Assembly: GCA_029990175.1 (NCBI GenBank) | Contig: JARKIP010000028.1 | Coordinates: forward strand, 9,674,501-9,738,500 | Length of the DNA: 64,000 nt | Origin: Petunia secreta | Taxonomy: Eukaryota; Streptophyta; Magnoliopsida; Solanales; Solanaceae | Direction: 5' to 3' | Part shown: positions 18,721-30,984 of the stretch, piece by piece | How the letters are laid out: each line of letters begins with the position of its first letter | How positions within the stretch are numbered: position 1 is the stretch's first letter | Program-made: the position numbers and the translations under genes | The notes under the pieces: generated by a model | The model's database searches: none | Told to the model about the DNA's origin: nothing | What the model saw: only the letters and a program-made list of their open reading frames with translations

Positions 18721-21682
18721 CCCGCCATGTTTGTGCTGTGAAGGAAGCCTTTGCTTCATATGCTCCCGCTGGACCTGATGAGGCGCTCTCTATGGGCAAT
18801 TCTGCAACGGCCAAAATTGAAGGATATGGGAAGATATTCCTCAAAATGACGTCTGGCAAGGTTGTGACTCTGACCAATGTTCTTCACGTTCCTGAAATAA
18901 GGAAGAACTTGGTGTCTACTGCACTTCTCGTGAAAAACGGGTTTAAGTGTGTTTGTTTCTGACAAAGTTGTAATAACTAAGAATGAGCTGTATGTAGGAA
19001 AAGGTTACCTGACTGAGGGCCTTTTCAAACTCAATGTAATGGTCGTTGACACTATGAATAAAATTGCAGCTTCTTCTTACTTACTTGAGTCAAACAATTT
19101 ATGGCATTCTCGTTTGGAACATGTCAATTATAAAACCTTGCGGAAAATGATCAATTTAGAAGTATTGCCTAAATTTGATTGCGCTAAGTCAAAATGTCAA
19201 GTATGTGTTGAGTCTAAATATGCTAAACACCCTTACAAGTCAATTGAAAGGGATTCGGAACCATTAGACTTAATTCATACGGACATTTGTGACATGAAGT
19301 CAATACCATCTCGCGGTGGAAAGAAGTATTTCATAACTTTTATTGACGATAGCACTCGTTACTGCTATGTTTATTTACTTAGTAGTAAAGATGAGGCAAT
19401 TGACGCATTCAAGCAATACAAGAATGAAGTTGAAACACAACTTACCAAAAAGATCAAAATGATAAGAAGTGATAGGGGTGGAGAATATGAATCTCCTTTT
19501 GAACAAGTGTGTTTGGAATATGGCATTATTCATCAAACAACTGCCCCCTACACGCCTCAATCAAATGGGATTGCGGAAAGGAAAAATCGATCCTTAAAAG
19601 AGATGATGAATGCCTTGTTGATAAGTTCGGGTCTACCCCAGAACTTGTGGGGGGGAAGCCTTATTCACGGCTAATCAAATACTCAATCGAGTTCCCCATA
19701 GCAAAACACTATCCATTCCTTATGAAAAGTGGAAATGAAGGAAGCCCAACTTGAATTACTTTAAAGTGTGGGGGTGTTTGGCAAAAGTGCAAGTCCCAAA
19801 ACCCAAAAGGGTTAAGATTGGACCGAAAACAGTTGATTGTGTTTTCATTGGGTATGCTAGAAACAGTAAAGCATATCGGTTTCTGGTTCATAAATCAGAA
19901 AATCCCGACATTCACGTTAATACGGTGATGGAATCAGATAATGCTGAATTCTTTGAAACTATATATCCGTATAAGAAGGAATGTGAGTCAGTTGGTGAAA
20001 GATCCAAACGACCTCGGGAAGGAAAGTCACCAAATGAGGAAGAACCAAGACGGAGCAAGCGTCAAAGAACTTCTACTTCATTTGGAGATGACTTTGTCAC
20101 TTTTCTTTTGGAAAGTGAGCCTCGGACGTTTAAAGAAGCTATGTCTTCTTCAGACTCTCCATTGTGGAAAGAGGCAGTCAATAATGAAATCGAATCTATT
20201 TTGAGCAACCATACTTGGGAGTTGGTTGATCTTCCTCCTGGAAACAAACCATTAGGTTCTAAGTGGATTTTCAAAAGGAAAATGAAAGCTGATGGCACTA
20301 TTGACAAGTACAAGGCAAGGCTTGTTGTTAAAGGCTATAGACAACAAGAAGGTCTTGACTACTTTGACACATACTCGCCGGTAACCAGAATTACATCCAT
20401 TCGCATGTTAATAGCGTTAGCCGCCGTGTATGGTCTGGAAATCCATCAAATGGACGTTAAGACAGCGTTCTTAAACGGGGATTTGGAGGAAGAAATTTAC
20501 ATGGAACAACCTGAAGGGTTCGTGGTTACAGGTAAAGAAAAGATGGTGTGTAAACTTGTTAAGTCGCTTTATGGACTAAAACAAGCACCTAAACAATGGC
20601 ATGCGAAATTTGATCATACAATGTTGTCAAATGGCTTTAAAATTAACGAGTGTGACAAATGTGTCTACATTAAGAACACTCCTAATTTTGTAGTCATTGT
20701 TTGCTTATATGTGGACGACATGTTGATCATGAGCAATGACATTGTCAATATCAATGCTACGAAACGCATGTTGACTAGCAAGTTTGATATGAAAGACTTA
20801 GGAGTTGCGGACTTAATTCTGGGTGTTAAGATCCATAGAACTCCTTAAGGTCTGGCGTTGTCTCAAACTCACTACATCAATAGTGTTCTTGAAAAATTTA
20901 AATATTTGAATTTTAAAGTTTCAAAGACTCCTATTGATGTAAACCTTGCTCTCAAGAAGAACAAAGGTCAAAGCACGTCGCAACGGGATTATGCACGTGT
21001 TTTGGGAAGTTTGATGTACGTCATGAATTGTACTCGACCAGATATAGCTTGTGCTATAAGTAAACTAAGTCGATACACGAGTAATCCCAATCAGACCCAT
21101 TGGATGGCAATGAAACGTGTTTTGGGGTATTTAAAATACACTCAAGACTTTGCATTGCATTATAACAAGTATCCTGCAGTCATTGAAGGATATTGTGATG
21201 CCAATTGGATCACCGGCACAACTGATTCTAAGTCCACAAGTGGATATATTTTCGCACTTGGTGGAGGAGCGGTGTCTTGGAAATCGTCCAAGCAAACATG
21301 TATTGCCCGCTCTACTATGGAAGCTGAATTCATAGCCTTAGATAAAGCCGGTGAAGAAGCTGAATGGCTTCGGAACTTTTTGGAAGACATTCCATTTTGG
21401 CCTAAGCCGTTGACACCAATTTGTATACATTGTGATAGTCAATCGGCTATAGGAAGAGCGAGGAATGTCATGTATAACGGTAAGAATCGTCACATACGAC
21501 GAAGGCACAAAACCGTTAGGGACCTACTCTCTAGAGGAATTATCACCATTGATTACGTGAAATCAAGGGATAATGTGGCGGATCCACTTACAAAAGGCCT
21601 AACTAGAGAGGCGGTTGAATGTTCATCGAAGGGAATGGGACTATGGCCAAGGACAAGTCATCACGGCAACAACTCTACCTAG
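18718..21682 (+). pseudogene. Copia element 2 pol (protease, integrase, RT, RNase H), broken
   Basis: Protease remnant TRHVCAV; integrase finger (WHSRLEHVNY, CQVCVESK) and catalytic motifs LIHTDIC, RSDRGGEYE and IAERKNRS. RT has LDYFDTYSPVTRITSIRMLI, MDVKTAFLNGDLEEEIY, LYGLKQAPKQWH and YVDDM. RNase H has GYCDANWITGTTDSKSTSGY, EAEFIAL, CDSQSAIGRARN and NVADPLTKGL, ending at 21682. Lesions: 5 bp lost near 18718, 2 bp lost near 18955, one extra G in the run near 19650, TGA at 19736-19738, TAA at 20846-20848. Long stretches are otherwise open, so the decay is recent. Confidence 0.88.
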
Positions 21683-22230
21683 GAGACTGGAGATCCCAAG
21701 AACTAGGTTCAAGGAGAATACAAAGTTGTGTATGACGGTCCAACATTGTCAACTAAATGTTTGGTCCATTCTCGTGATGAGACAATGTTCAAGTATCAAG
21801 GATAAAATGCTAGAGGCATTTTTTAATGATTATCTAAGTTTGATATTGTGGTTATCAAACAGTGTATATCTATAGGATTACACGTTTAGAAATCACCTAT
21901 GTAAGTGTGAAGTGTAAGCCGCTTCAAGGAGAATTCTGTATGGCCAATTCTTTAAGCACTTATGAAACCAGGCGGTGCTCATGGCTGAAACGAACACAAC
22001 AGTGAGAACCAAAGACGGTTAAGGGTTAGTTGTGTGACTTACGTTGTCTAGGTATACACCAAAGTTCGACGGTTCAAAGATATCAAATCTACCGATTGAT
22101 CGAGTATATCCGATGTATGTTCACTACGGAAAGTTCAAAGGGAAACCTACTTATCCAGATGCGACTAATTCTTTCTTGCAAATCACACAAGTCTGTCGTG
22201 CATATGTCCATTCAGCCATTCCCCATTCAT
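21683..22230 (+). other. 3' untranslated region of copia element 2
   Basis: About 550 bp between RNase H and the polypurine tract with no coding potential. Confidence 0.6.
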
Positions 22231-22239
22231 GTGGGGGAT
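22231..22239 (+). other. Polypurine tract of copia element 2
   Basis: GTGGGGGAT lies immediately before the 3' LTR. Confidence 0.8.
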
Positions 22240-23307
22240 TGTTGGGTTTAATGGAAGAATGTGAATGGGAAATGGGTAAAAAGTGAAAAGATTCCCTTTT
22301 GTAGGGAAAGGTTCCCTTTTGTAGGGAAATGCACTTTCTCCCACATTGGTAGAGGAAAAGGATTTTGTTGGGTTTAAATAGAGATTTACTTCTCTTAGCT
22401 CTTAAAAGGGTTGAGAAGAAGGGAAGCCTCGCGCCGTCGTCGTCGCTCGTCTCGGCTTCGGCTTCGGATTTGGTCAATTGATATGATTGATTGACTTAAA
22501 TTTTTGGACCAACAAAACTAAAATATTAATTAATTAATTTATCCGGGCAGCTCCGTTTGTGTAACGGGCAGCTGAAGTGAGTCAGCAACGGGCAGCTGAA
22601 GTGGTTCAGTACTCGGGCAGCTGAAGCAACATCAGCATATTAGTTCCTCCACGTTTCCCTCCACGTTTTACATTAAAGTCAGTCATGAAGTGGTAGATTA
22701 ATTCCTCCACATTAAAGTCAGTCAGTAGTGGCAGATTAACTGCTGAAGTCAGTCATTAGTGGACAATTAAAAACTCCCACGTTTTCTCATTAATCACCAG
22801 GTGTGTCTCTTCACCTGCCCTTGGATGTCTATATAAACTGATCATTTGTCAGTCCTTGATCACGACAGACAGACGACAGATAACATAGACTAAAGATCTG
22901 AGATAGAGACTCCACAGAGACTCAAACTCGGACAGATAAGAGAAGTAACCTCGGACAGAGGATACACAATCTCGGGCAGAAGATAGAAACACTCGGGCAG
23001 AGAAAATCACTGACAGAAAGCATATCTCACCGCATCCCCTCCCTTTCTGCATATTAAGTGAGTCGTGTGATTTGCTCCGTTCTTTGTGTTCGCCGTGTTC
23101 TAACCGTTTGAAGTGCCGCTATGATAGAACTGTTATCCCGTTCCATCCTGGGAGAAATTAACCCGTGAACCTTGGGCATCGTGAGGGGGTTAGATTTCTT
23201 AAGGAGACACAAGTAACTTGTGGGCTCGGGATCGTCCTATACTAACAGATTATTTGTTGTAGGTTTTTTTTGTATCTCCTAACTTATTTCAAGTGCAGGA
23301 ACCAACA
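22240..23307 (+). repeat. 3' LTR of copia element 2 (fuller copy)
   Basis: 1068 bp. It keeps two arrays missing from the 5' LTR: CGGGCAGCT boxes at about 22544, 22565, 22589 and 22614, and CTCGGRCAG boxes at about 22926-23000. It ends AACCAACA, followed by CAAAC. Confidence 0.87.
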
Positions 23308-23312
23308 CAAAC

Positions 23313-23912
23313 AAGCAAGTAAAATGTGCCAGCAAACATTGTAAATGAGCTCCTCCCTTTTATCTGCTATGAGTGGTACACTTCACGAGACACATTCCAA
23401 ACTATCAGCACAAAACATGAATAGCTCGCCAAAATATGGTAGCTGCCTACACAATGCTATAGTAGGCATTTGCTCCGATTCAATGACTAAAAATTGGATG
23501 TGATACAAAAGCAAGAACGTCTCGCCATCTCGGTCATTCTTGCAATTTGGTTTACCAACATTAACTGAAACGGATTACATTCGAGTGAAAACACACTTGG
23601 AGAATGCCTAAGCTGAGCTTCTAATACAACCGCTATTTGTGCTCAATTTCAGAGGATGTATGTGTCACGCAAGCACAACACCGTCATCTACCTTAACCTG
23701 GTGGGAATATGTCCCTAAAAGCTTCCAGGATCAAAAGAGCTCAAAACATAGTTGTGATAGGTAAATGATTATTTCTCATGCTTTGCTAAAATGCACTGTC
23801 AATCCTCTGTATGCCAAAGTCCAAGCAATACATTTGAAAAGATTGTCACGTTCAAGCATTATCATGAAACGACCTGATAGAGGAGCAAACTCTGGCGTCC
23901 TGGAGACACTTT
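23313..23912. other. Intergenic, partly shared with the duplicated units
   Basis: No gene seen. About 80 bp near 23690-23765 (around gcttccaggatcaaaagagc) are related to 43290-43390 and 57395-57495, the left flanks of the other two F-box copies. Confidence 0.5.
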
Positions 23913-24665
23913 TCAACACTTGGTGTTAACTTCTACTAGCTCCTGCCAAGTACTCCCTCCGTTTCAAAATGGTTGTCATAGTTTGACTTGGAGCGGAGTT
24001 TAAGAAATGTGGTAAGACTTTTGGAACTTGTGGTCCAAAATAAGTCACACATAAATATGTGGCTATAAAGCATTTCATTAAGGGTAAAGTAGTAGTTTCA
24101 ACTCAAAAATATTTCCAAATTTAGAATTGTGTCATTCTTTTTGGAACGGACTAATAAGGAAACTATGACAACTATTTTGGAACGGAGGGAGTAGTAAGTT
24201 TTCTCCGGGTTTGTATTTCAGCTACCAAAAGGAACAATTTTGACATTCCTACTATCCAGCAACTGGAGGAGGCCCTCCTGTCCTAGCTTTGATAAGCCGG
24301 ATCTTGAGTGTTATGGTAGATATCCTCTTCTGATATGCTAGCAACCTGCAACGTAAGTACATAATATTCTAGAAGCAATCCAATTAGCTTTTTTTTAGAA
24401 ACCTTGGTCATCATGATATAGGAAATTTCTACTTAAAGCAGCAGTTTGTATGATAAGAGCTTACGGGTTTCAGCACAGTAAAGATGGCAATTATCCCAGT
24501 TGGTCCTCTTTTCAACCACCCACATACATATAAGCCCTTCACAGCTTGTGCATCCCTTGAAGCTTCACACACATCCTCGGACATTTGGAACAATTTCTTG
24601 AAAAGCAGCAAGATAATTACAATTTGCAAGGGTACTGGACGATACAATGGATTATATAATGTGAA
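23913..24665 (-). pseudogene. 3' exons of an NADPH:adrenodoxin/ferredoxin oxidoreductase (mitochondrial type)
   Basis: One exon (24596-24465) keeps an AG acceptor and a GTAAGC donor, and reads VPNVRG in one frame and then KGLYVCGWLKRGPTGIIA in another, a signature of adrenodoxin reductase. The terminal exon (from 24345) reads VASISEDI, then in a shifted frame GQEGLLQLLDSRNVKIVPFG before a stop, and after the MITE TWQELVEVNTKC to TGA at 23913-23915. A weak match to IESIGYRPVPL lies near 24620-24665. Frameshifts in each exon plus the stop mark a pseudogene. The intact enzyme would feed electrons from NADPH to mitochondrial ferredoxin. No upstream exons were found. Confidence 0.7.
23953..24191. 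mobile_element. Stowaway-like MITE (family 1)
   Basis: Terminal inverted repeats CTCCCTCCGTTTCAAAAT and its complement flank 239 bp, with TA duplications at 23951-23952 and 24192-24193. It splits the last exon of the oxidoreductase pseudogene. A relative lies at 58727. Confidence 0.88.
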
Positions 24666-25560
24666 TGATCAGATGCACTAATTTCGGGGATAGAATAAAG
24701 AAGGGAAGAATACAGTGCTTATCCTTACAATATTTTGCAAATGCTATAACGGAACATGAGAATTAAGGCGTTGAATTGGAAACTTCTAATGACAGATAGA
24801 TCTATCAGCCATAGTTTATGAGCAATCGACACATTTGTCATCATCTGTCTTTCATCACATACATTTGCAGTGATGTATGTTTCTCATTTTTAAGATTAAA
24901 TTATTTCAAAAGATTAGATGTAAACTCTCAATCAAACAACACCTATTACTAAGCCTCGATCCAAAGCAAGTTCGGGTCGGCTACTATATGAATTCTTACT
25001 GTCCATGTCACTCAATTAAAGCTCATCTAATCTCACAAATCAAAACTAAGTTCAAATGGCATGTCAACTAGAAAGTTGCTTGCTTTGTCAAATCGAAGCA
25101 TCGTATTTTATTTCTTATTATCTTCTCTAGGTCCCTTCCAGATTTCACGTGCTTGGAATATTATTTTGTTTGATCCACCACACACAGCTCTTACTTTCTT
25201 ATTCTCTTCTCTAGGTCCAATTTTCCAGGTATCCTGCTTACAGTTTCTCAAAGATCACAACTCCAATGCCTAGAAAAATCAGTAAGTTTCTCAGATTGAA
25301 CAAATTGTATGCTGATTGATGGAGTAGCCTTTCAAGTAATGATGTTAGCAGTACAAAGAGAGAGTCAAGAGAGAGTCATTGTGACATCACAGCATATATC
25401 AACAAACAATGTCAGCTAACAAGAATCTCTATACTAGTATGATATTTCCTAGGAAAGCAGCTATAAGAATTCAGTTAATCATGCCAATGATTTAAATTTA
25501 AATTCACCTCAAGGAAATTTTTAATTCAGCAAGTAAGAACATAGTACTTGTGCAGCTCTG
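24666..25560. other. Intergenic
   Basis: No supported gene. A segment near 24953-25080 (gttcgggtcggctactatat) recurs diverged near 25875-25995. Confidence 0.4.
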
Positions 25561-25609
25561 ACCCACTCGCCATTCGCCAACCATCCAGCCTTAAATCAGC
25601 TAAACTCCA

Positions 25610-26310
25610 TGTCTGTACACTGACCTTTTAGGACTTCAGAAAATCACAACCACCAACCATCCTCGTTCAGTAATCTTATTTTTATAAGTTGATAGGAAAT
25701 TTCATATAATAATATCAGTTCTCTTTTCAGATACATAATTAATTATCACCAAGATTAATACCAAATCATTGTTATGATTATTTGCCAAACCTGCAACTTT
25801 GGCAACGATCTTTTGAGTAGAAATACACTGACCTGAGGGGAAAGATAAACAATTTTTATCATATGCATTTGAACATTGATCCTAAACAAGTTCGGATCTG
25901 CTACTATATAAATTTCCACTGTCAGTGTCACTCAATTTAAGCTAATCTAATCTCGCAATCAAAAATCAGTTAAAACCTAAACTGCCATGAAAATTAGAAA
26001 GTTGCTATGACTAGCATGCTTAAACTTCATATCTGTGCATCTAGCATTCAAGGACTTCAGAAATCACACCCTCCAGGCACCAACTATTTTTATTCAGACA
26101 GTTTATTTTTATAGTAACTTAATTGGGAATGTGTATGGTGATATTAGTTCTCTTTTCACATAATTATCATAAAGATAAATACCAAAGCCAAATCATTGTT
26201 ATGATTATTGCGAAATGTGCAACTTTTGAGTAGAAATATTGTATTGACTCGAGGGGAAAGTTCACATTCTTTATCATATGCATTTGAACCTTGATCCCCA
26301 TATTTGCAAT
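25610..26310. repeat. Diverged tandem duplication, period about 430 bp
   Basis: The block from ggacttcagaaaatcacaac through ttatcatatgcatttgaac (about 25630-25880) recurs at about 26050-26300 with substitutions and indels. There is no coding capacity in either copy. Confidence 0.65.
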
Positions 26311-26728
26311 TAAAATCATATAATTTAGCTTAATCAATATATATACTTGACAATCAGTAGCAACAACCACTAGTACACCATTTAATCTTCAAAATCTCAG
26401 AAAACTTCATGGATACTAGTACTACTCAGCTACAACAATCTATCAAGATGTAAGTAAATACATAATGCAAAATATTGGTATCTGGAAAATACTAACAAGT
26501 GGAAAATTTGAATAACAAGTGCTAAATAGCTTTATATACAAAGTCAAAAGTCATACTTCATCATCCCTCGCAATATATAATATCATATGATGAAAAAGGA
26601 ATATGAAAAGAGAAAAACTAGCTAGGATTCAAGAAAGCTGGTGAGATCAGAGAATTTTATTCATCAAACTTGTTGAAGTGTAAATGTGTTTCTCATTAAA
26701 AAAAACTTGGTAGCTGTGTTTCCATAAT

Positions 26729-28081
26729 TTAAACGATAGGAGACAACAAACTTTTCAGCTTAGATAGTAAACGTCTAGGTTTGGAGGTGGGAGGGCGACA
26801 CTTTTTGAATGTGTAGAAGTTTCCCAGAGAAACAACAGTTTTGCAATGTATGAAAGCTGAGATAAAGAGGACCTTGTCGTCCCACTCTTTTTCTAGCATT
26901 CTAATGGTTTGCGACTGCAGATTGCAAGCAAAAATACCTCTAAATTCATCACTGATGATCAACTCCCCATTTAGTATGCCAATTGGTCTTACCAGACAGC
27001 TAAAATATAAGGGCTTACTCTCAATGTTGATTGTCTTCCGTAGACTCCACCTGTAGTAGTTTTCGAGATCCCATATATCTATTGTTTTATGAGTACTGTA
27101 AAATCCCAAGTTACAGAGTGAAACATGGCCGTTCGTCTCAAAGAGGTGCATACAAGCATGGATATTTCTAGAATGCTGGTTACCACATTTTTCTCCCGGA
27201 TGAGATATCACTTGAAAATTTTCCTCTTTTATGTCAAATAAAATAATAGATGCTTCGCAATGAGCAGCGCATATAGCACAAGTAGCAGAATTGGTGGGAC
27301 AGCATCTTTCAGCCATCCAATATATAGCATCTTTCGTCCAAGTAGGACGTGCCTCCCTACATAAGACCGTAATTCTAGGTCTTAACTGGGGAACATGAAC
27401 ATCACAAAACTTTTCCCAGCCAGTAGTTTCTGTAATTTCAGGATCATCAGACAGCAATGAGCTAAGTCTAAGCATTCTAAATTCTACAAAAGGTAATTCT
27501 CTTATCCAGAGGGCATAATATTCCTTAGCAACTTGATGGAAAAAGAATGCTGCTATGTAACCAACTGGGAGATCAAAGGTAGCTAGTTCTTGGGTGATAG
27601 GGTTCATGATATAATAGGACTTCTCGCGCCTAAACAAGACCAAACCATGGTACGATAAGACAAATTCAGGGGAATTATACAGATAGTAGTCTCCACCACC
27701 CAACGGCACTGGAATTTGTATATTACGTCTGCTTCTCATGATTATATTACAAAAACTATTCATCCAAGTGCTTATTCCTTTCTTGTGATGATCCTCCTTG
27801 AGAAACTGGAGCCGCGTAAAGCCTTCAAGGAGCCGTTTATGGTGGGCAAGGATAGCAGGAACAGCACCGACACGGTTCACATAACAGTGGTTGAAATATG
27901 GGGATGGGATTAAAAAATTCCAATGAGTGCACACTCTTAGGCAACTTAGAAGTTCTTCTACAGGGAGTCTGCTCAGAATATTAATCAATATATCATCCGG
28001 AAGATTATTAATATGCACTACCTCATGAGAAACATGTTCATCCTGCTTTCTTGACAACCAATGCAAAAATCGGAGGACCAT
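26729..28081 (-). CDS. F-box protein, copy A
   Basis: Intact single-exon ORF of 450 residues. Residues about 24-66 form a standard F-box (NNLPDDILINILSRLPVEEL, LRVCTHWNFLIPSPYF), which binds SKP1 in SCF ubiquitin ligases. The rest resembles an F-box-associated domain (FVLSYHGLVLF, SYYIMNPITQELATFDLP), which would recognise the target. A cysteine-rich cluster at about residues 265-282 (CCPTNSATCAICAAHC) is unusual. It is transcribed away from PPR copy A, 4.9 kb to its right. It is almost identical to copy B (43704-45041), differing by small in-frame indels. The substrate is unknown. Confidence 0.9.
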   Translation of the reverse strand: MVLRFLHWLSRKQDEHVSHEVVHINNLPDDILINILSRLPVEELLSCLRVCTHWNFLIPSPYFNHCYVNRVGAVPAILAHHKRLLEGFTRLQFLKEDHHKKGISTWMNSFCNIIMRSRRNIQIPVPLGGGDYYLYNSPEFVLSYHGLVLFRREKSYYIMNPITQELATFDLPVGYIAAFFFHQVAKEYYALWIRELPFVEFRMLRLSSLLSDDPEITETTGWEKFCDVHVPQLRPRITVLCREARPTWTKDAIYWMAERCCPTNSATCAICAAHCEASIILFDIKEENFQVISHPGEKCGNQHSRNIHACMHLFETNGHVSLCNLGFYSTHKTIDIWDLENYYRWSLRKTINIESKPLYFSCLVRPIGILNGELIISDEFRGIFACNLQSQTIRMLEKEWDDKVLFISAFIHCKTVVSLGNFYTFKKCRPPTSKPRRLLSKLKSLLSPIV

Positions 28082-28770
28082 TATATATAAGTGCCTCAGA
28101 CAATGAACTTATTTAAACTATCGTAATTTAGGTTTTCTATAGCAGTTTTAAATATTCTTCCTCGCAATTACTCTGTAGTGAATGCAAGTCATCAGAAAAG
28201 ATAGTAGATAATATCCATAACCAAAGTTACAGCCAAAAGAAAACTAGTAGTAATAAATTAGCTAAAGAAAATATGTATAAGATACAACATCATAACATAC
28301 CTAAACTCTGAAAGACTTTACTATTTATATGTATTGTATTCCCTTAGGCCCGTAGTATTATTATTGGAAAAAAAAAATATGAATAGCCGTAAAGTATATT
28401 CCACGGATGCTAGCCACATTGAAGCTTCCTTTATGGAGTAACAGATAATAGGTTATGCGCTGATTTTACTCCTAAAAATTAGCAAAGCTTACTGGAAACA
28501 TGTAACAGAAATATGACTACAATATTGTGGAGTCCTAAATGCAATAGAAATCCTATATTTACCTTATCGCATACCAAGCTGATAATTATCACATCAGAAT
28601 ATTTTCTTAAACAAAGATAGGTATATCTTCATTGTTGAAAGAAGAAGGTACTTTTTTCCAAACATTAATATTACTTCATATGGATAAATATATTTCTAAA
28701 AAGTCCTTCTAATATTGCAATAGTAACTACTGAAGTAGGTATGGATACCATAAAGGTGGTGTATACTGAT

Positions 28771-29498
28771 GGTTGAGATCCCATCCATTATACTTTTGTT
28801 CAATACACCTTTAAATTTTTGCCACATGTCAACTACTTTAATCTAATGGCTATTATTTATTTATTGACTTTACACACCAACACACCATTCTTGCTTAAGC
28901 TATCTTCTCTACATCTAGTAAAGAGTATTACCTCAAAACTTCAAAACTTCTATTGTTAATGATAATAGAACATAGAATTTTTCAAAAGAAAGCAACAAAC
29001 AGTTACGCAGAACTGTGAAACTTCTTTAAAATAAAAAAAATAAAAAAATAACATAAAAACAAATAGAAAGAAAGAAACAGCAAACTAAACTGCTATTTCG
29101 CTAAAAATTCCTAGCTTTTGTTTTACCCATCAACGGACTGTATTAGAAAAGGTCTTAATGTCTTTCTTTGTGAAACAAAAGTTCAATTAGAGTACAATTT
29201 CATACTCTTTCATTCACATTTATGGAAAATATAGTTTTGTGTTTGTGCCCTAAAAAGAATTGCTGTTGATACCTCTAGCAAAATGCCTTATAGCAGTCAG
29301 TTGTGGAGACCTTATTCTCCATGACTGAAGTTTCTCAAATGTGGAAATAGGCTGAGAGGAAGTTTGTTTACACTTTACATCTAAGAAGGAAAAAGTTTGC
29401 GGCTAGAAAGAAAGATTTGCATTAGAATAAAGTAGTTGATATGTGGCAAAAATCTAGAACAAAATTGAACAAAAGTGTATTGGATGGGATCTCAACCC
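28771..29498. mobile_element. Mutator-like non-autonomous DNA element
   Basis: Terminal inverted repeats of about 34 bp begin GGTTGAGATCCCATCCA and flank 728 bp. A 10-bp duplication GTATACTGAT lies at 28761-28770 and 29499-29508. The paralogous position in unit 2 (about 45594-45603) has GTATACTGAT once and no insert. There is no transposase ORF inside. Confidence 0.85.
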
Positions 29499-29890
29499 GT
29501 ATACTGATATGGAGTACTAATATATGCATACTGTGCGAATATTTCATGCAAAATACTCGGATACATTCTCGCACACTATATATTTCATATATATTTTTGT
29601 GTATACTGAAGTAATAACATATGCATGTCAATCTATATAAATATATCATGCTTAATACTCGAATAAATTTGATAAATTACGTGTATTCCAACAATACAAT
29701 TGGGCGAGAATTTAAATGAACAACCATATCCCCTAAAAGTGGGCACATCGACCGATGATAATTAACTACGTGATATTTATCTAATATTCTTTTAGGAGAT
29801 AACTATCTACAATAAATTTAAAAAAAGGAAAGTAATTGCTCATGCACATTCCTTAAAGACAGGCATGACTCTTGCTTAGTCATTTAATTA

Positions 29891-30147
29891 CTCCCCGTTC
29901 CAAAATAGTTGTCATAGTTCGAATTTCGAGAGTCAAACGAGTTCATTTTGACCGTAAATTTAAACATATAATACTTAAGTTTTTTGTGACGATGTTTATA
30001 TATTTAGAAACTAATAAAAAAATATTATAAGTCACAATGATTAATAATTCAAAATATTTAAAAGACATATGAAAATATTACGATCAAAGTTAAACTCGTT
30101 TGACTCTCGAAATCCAAACCATGACAAGCATTTTGGAATGGAGGGAG
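29891..30147. mobile_element. Stowaway-like MITE (family 2), unit 1
   Basis: Starts CTCCCCGTTCCAAAATAG and ends with its near complement; TA on both sides. Long subterminal inverted repeats include the GTTTGACTCTCGAAAT region. The same insertion lies in unit 2 at 45987, so it predates the duplication. Confidence 0.85.
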
Positions 30148-30499
30148 TATATTCTAGGAGCGTTTATTCATAGTAAAAGTAGAGTGTGTTTATTTCTTGT
30201 TTAATACTCCTTAAATTGTTTATACCGTGTAAATTTTTTCTATTATTTTCTCCACATGGAACCCAAATCATATGTTCTCGCCTTCTCTACAAATCATATG
30301 TTCTCGCCTTCTCTAACTCATGGCCATATACCTTGTCCAAGGTCGGTATTGAAGAACTATGACACCATAGGCAGTGGTCTGCCATTAATTTGCCCCTGCA
30401 TAATAGCAGTTTAGCAAAAATAAACTCCGCTTAATTTAATGAATAAATTTCATACGAAAATGCCTCTACAAATCTTATAATGATGCTTGTATCACCATC

Positions 30500-30760
30500 C
30501 TCCCTTTCTCCGTAAGTACTGCCTAAGAGGCAATACTTGTATTTGACCCATCTTTTTTAGGTAACACTTGTTCTTGAATCTCACATTTTCTCCTAGGAAA
30601 GTGTTGTCTTGCAACACTTGCCCATTTCAGTCTCTTCCCGCATTCTCCCAGATAAGTTGAAATATTGCCTAGGCTACACTTGCCACTTGAACTCTTCGTA
30701 AAAGACAACTTTTTCAAATTGAAAACTTGAAGTGTTGTCTACAGACCAAGCATAAGGCAT
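30500..30760. repeat. Degenerate AACACTTG-type repeats, unit 1
   Basis: Short related strings (aatacttg, aacacttg, tacacttg) recur every 25-70 bp through this stretch; a matching stretch lies at 46550-46780. It precedes the clearer 65-bp array at 31860. Confidence 0.45.
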
Positions 30761-30984
30761 TTTGGTTCATATTAAACGACGACAAATTCTAATCAATTTT
30801 TAGGATACCGGTGAAGTTTATTGTTGTCCAAGCCAGCTTCTAGCCCAGTACCATCAGAGATATGCGTGTTCACAACAGGAGTTTTTACCTATATGAACAC
30901 TCTAAATCCTTTTCCATTGAATCCTTCACAACATGCTCCTACTCTAGCTAGGTGGGATCAAAAAATTTCACCTAGTGCCCTTAA

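Larger units (their letters stand above)
16627..23307 (+). mobile_element. Ty1/copia retrotransposon, possibly Tork-related, defective
   Basis: It has LTRs with TGTTGGG starts and CCAACA ends, a CAAAC target duplication, a polypurine tract and gag-pol in copia order on the plus strand. The 5' LTR is 701 bp and the 3' LTR 1068 bp because of deletions and a duplication, while shared parts are nearly identical. The pol frame has several small lesions. No usual primer site is seen. The clade is judged from the DMLIMSND and GGEYESP style motifs and is uncertain. Confidence 0.9.
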
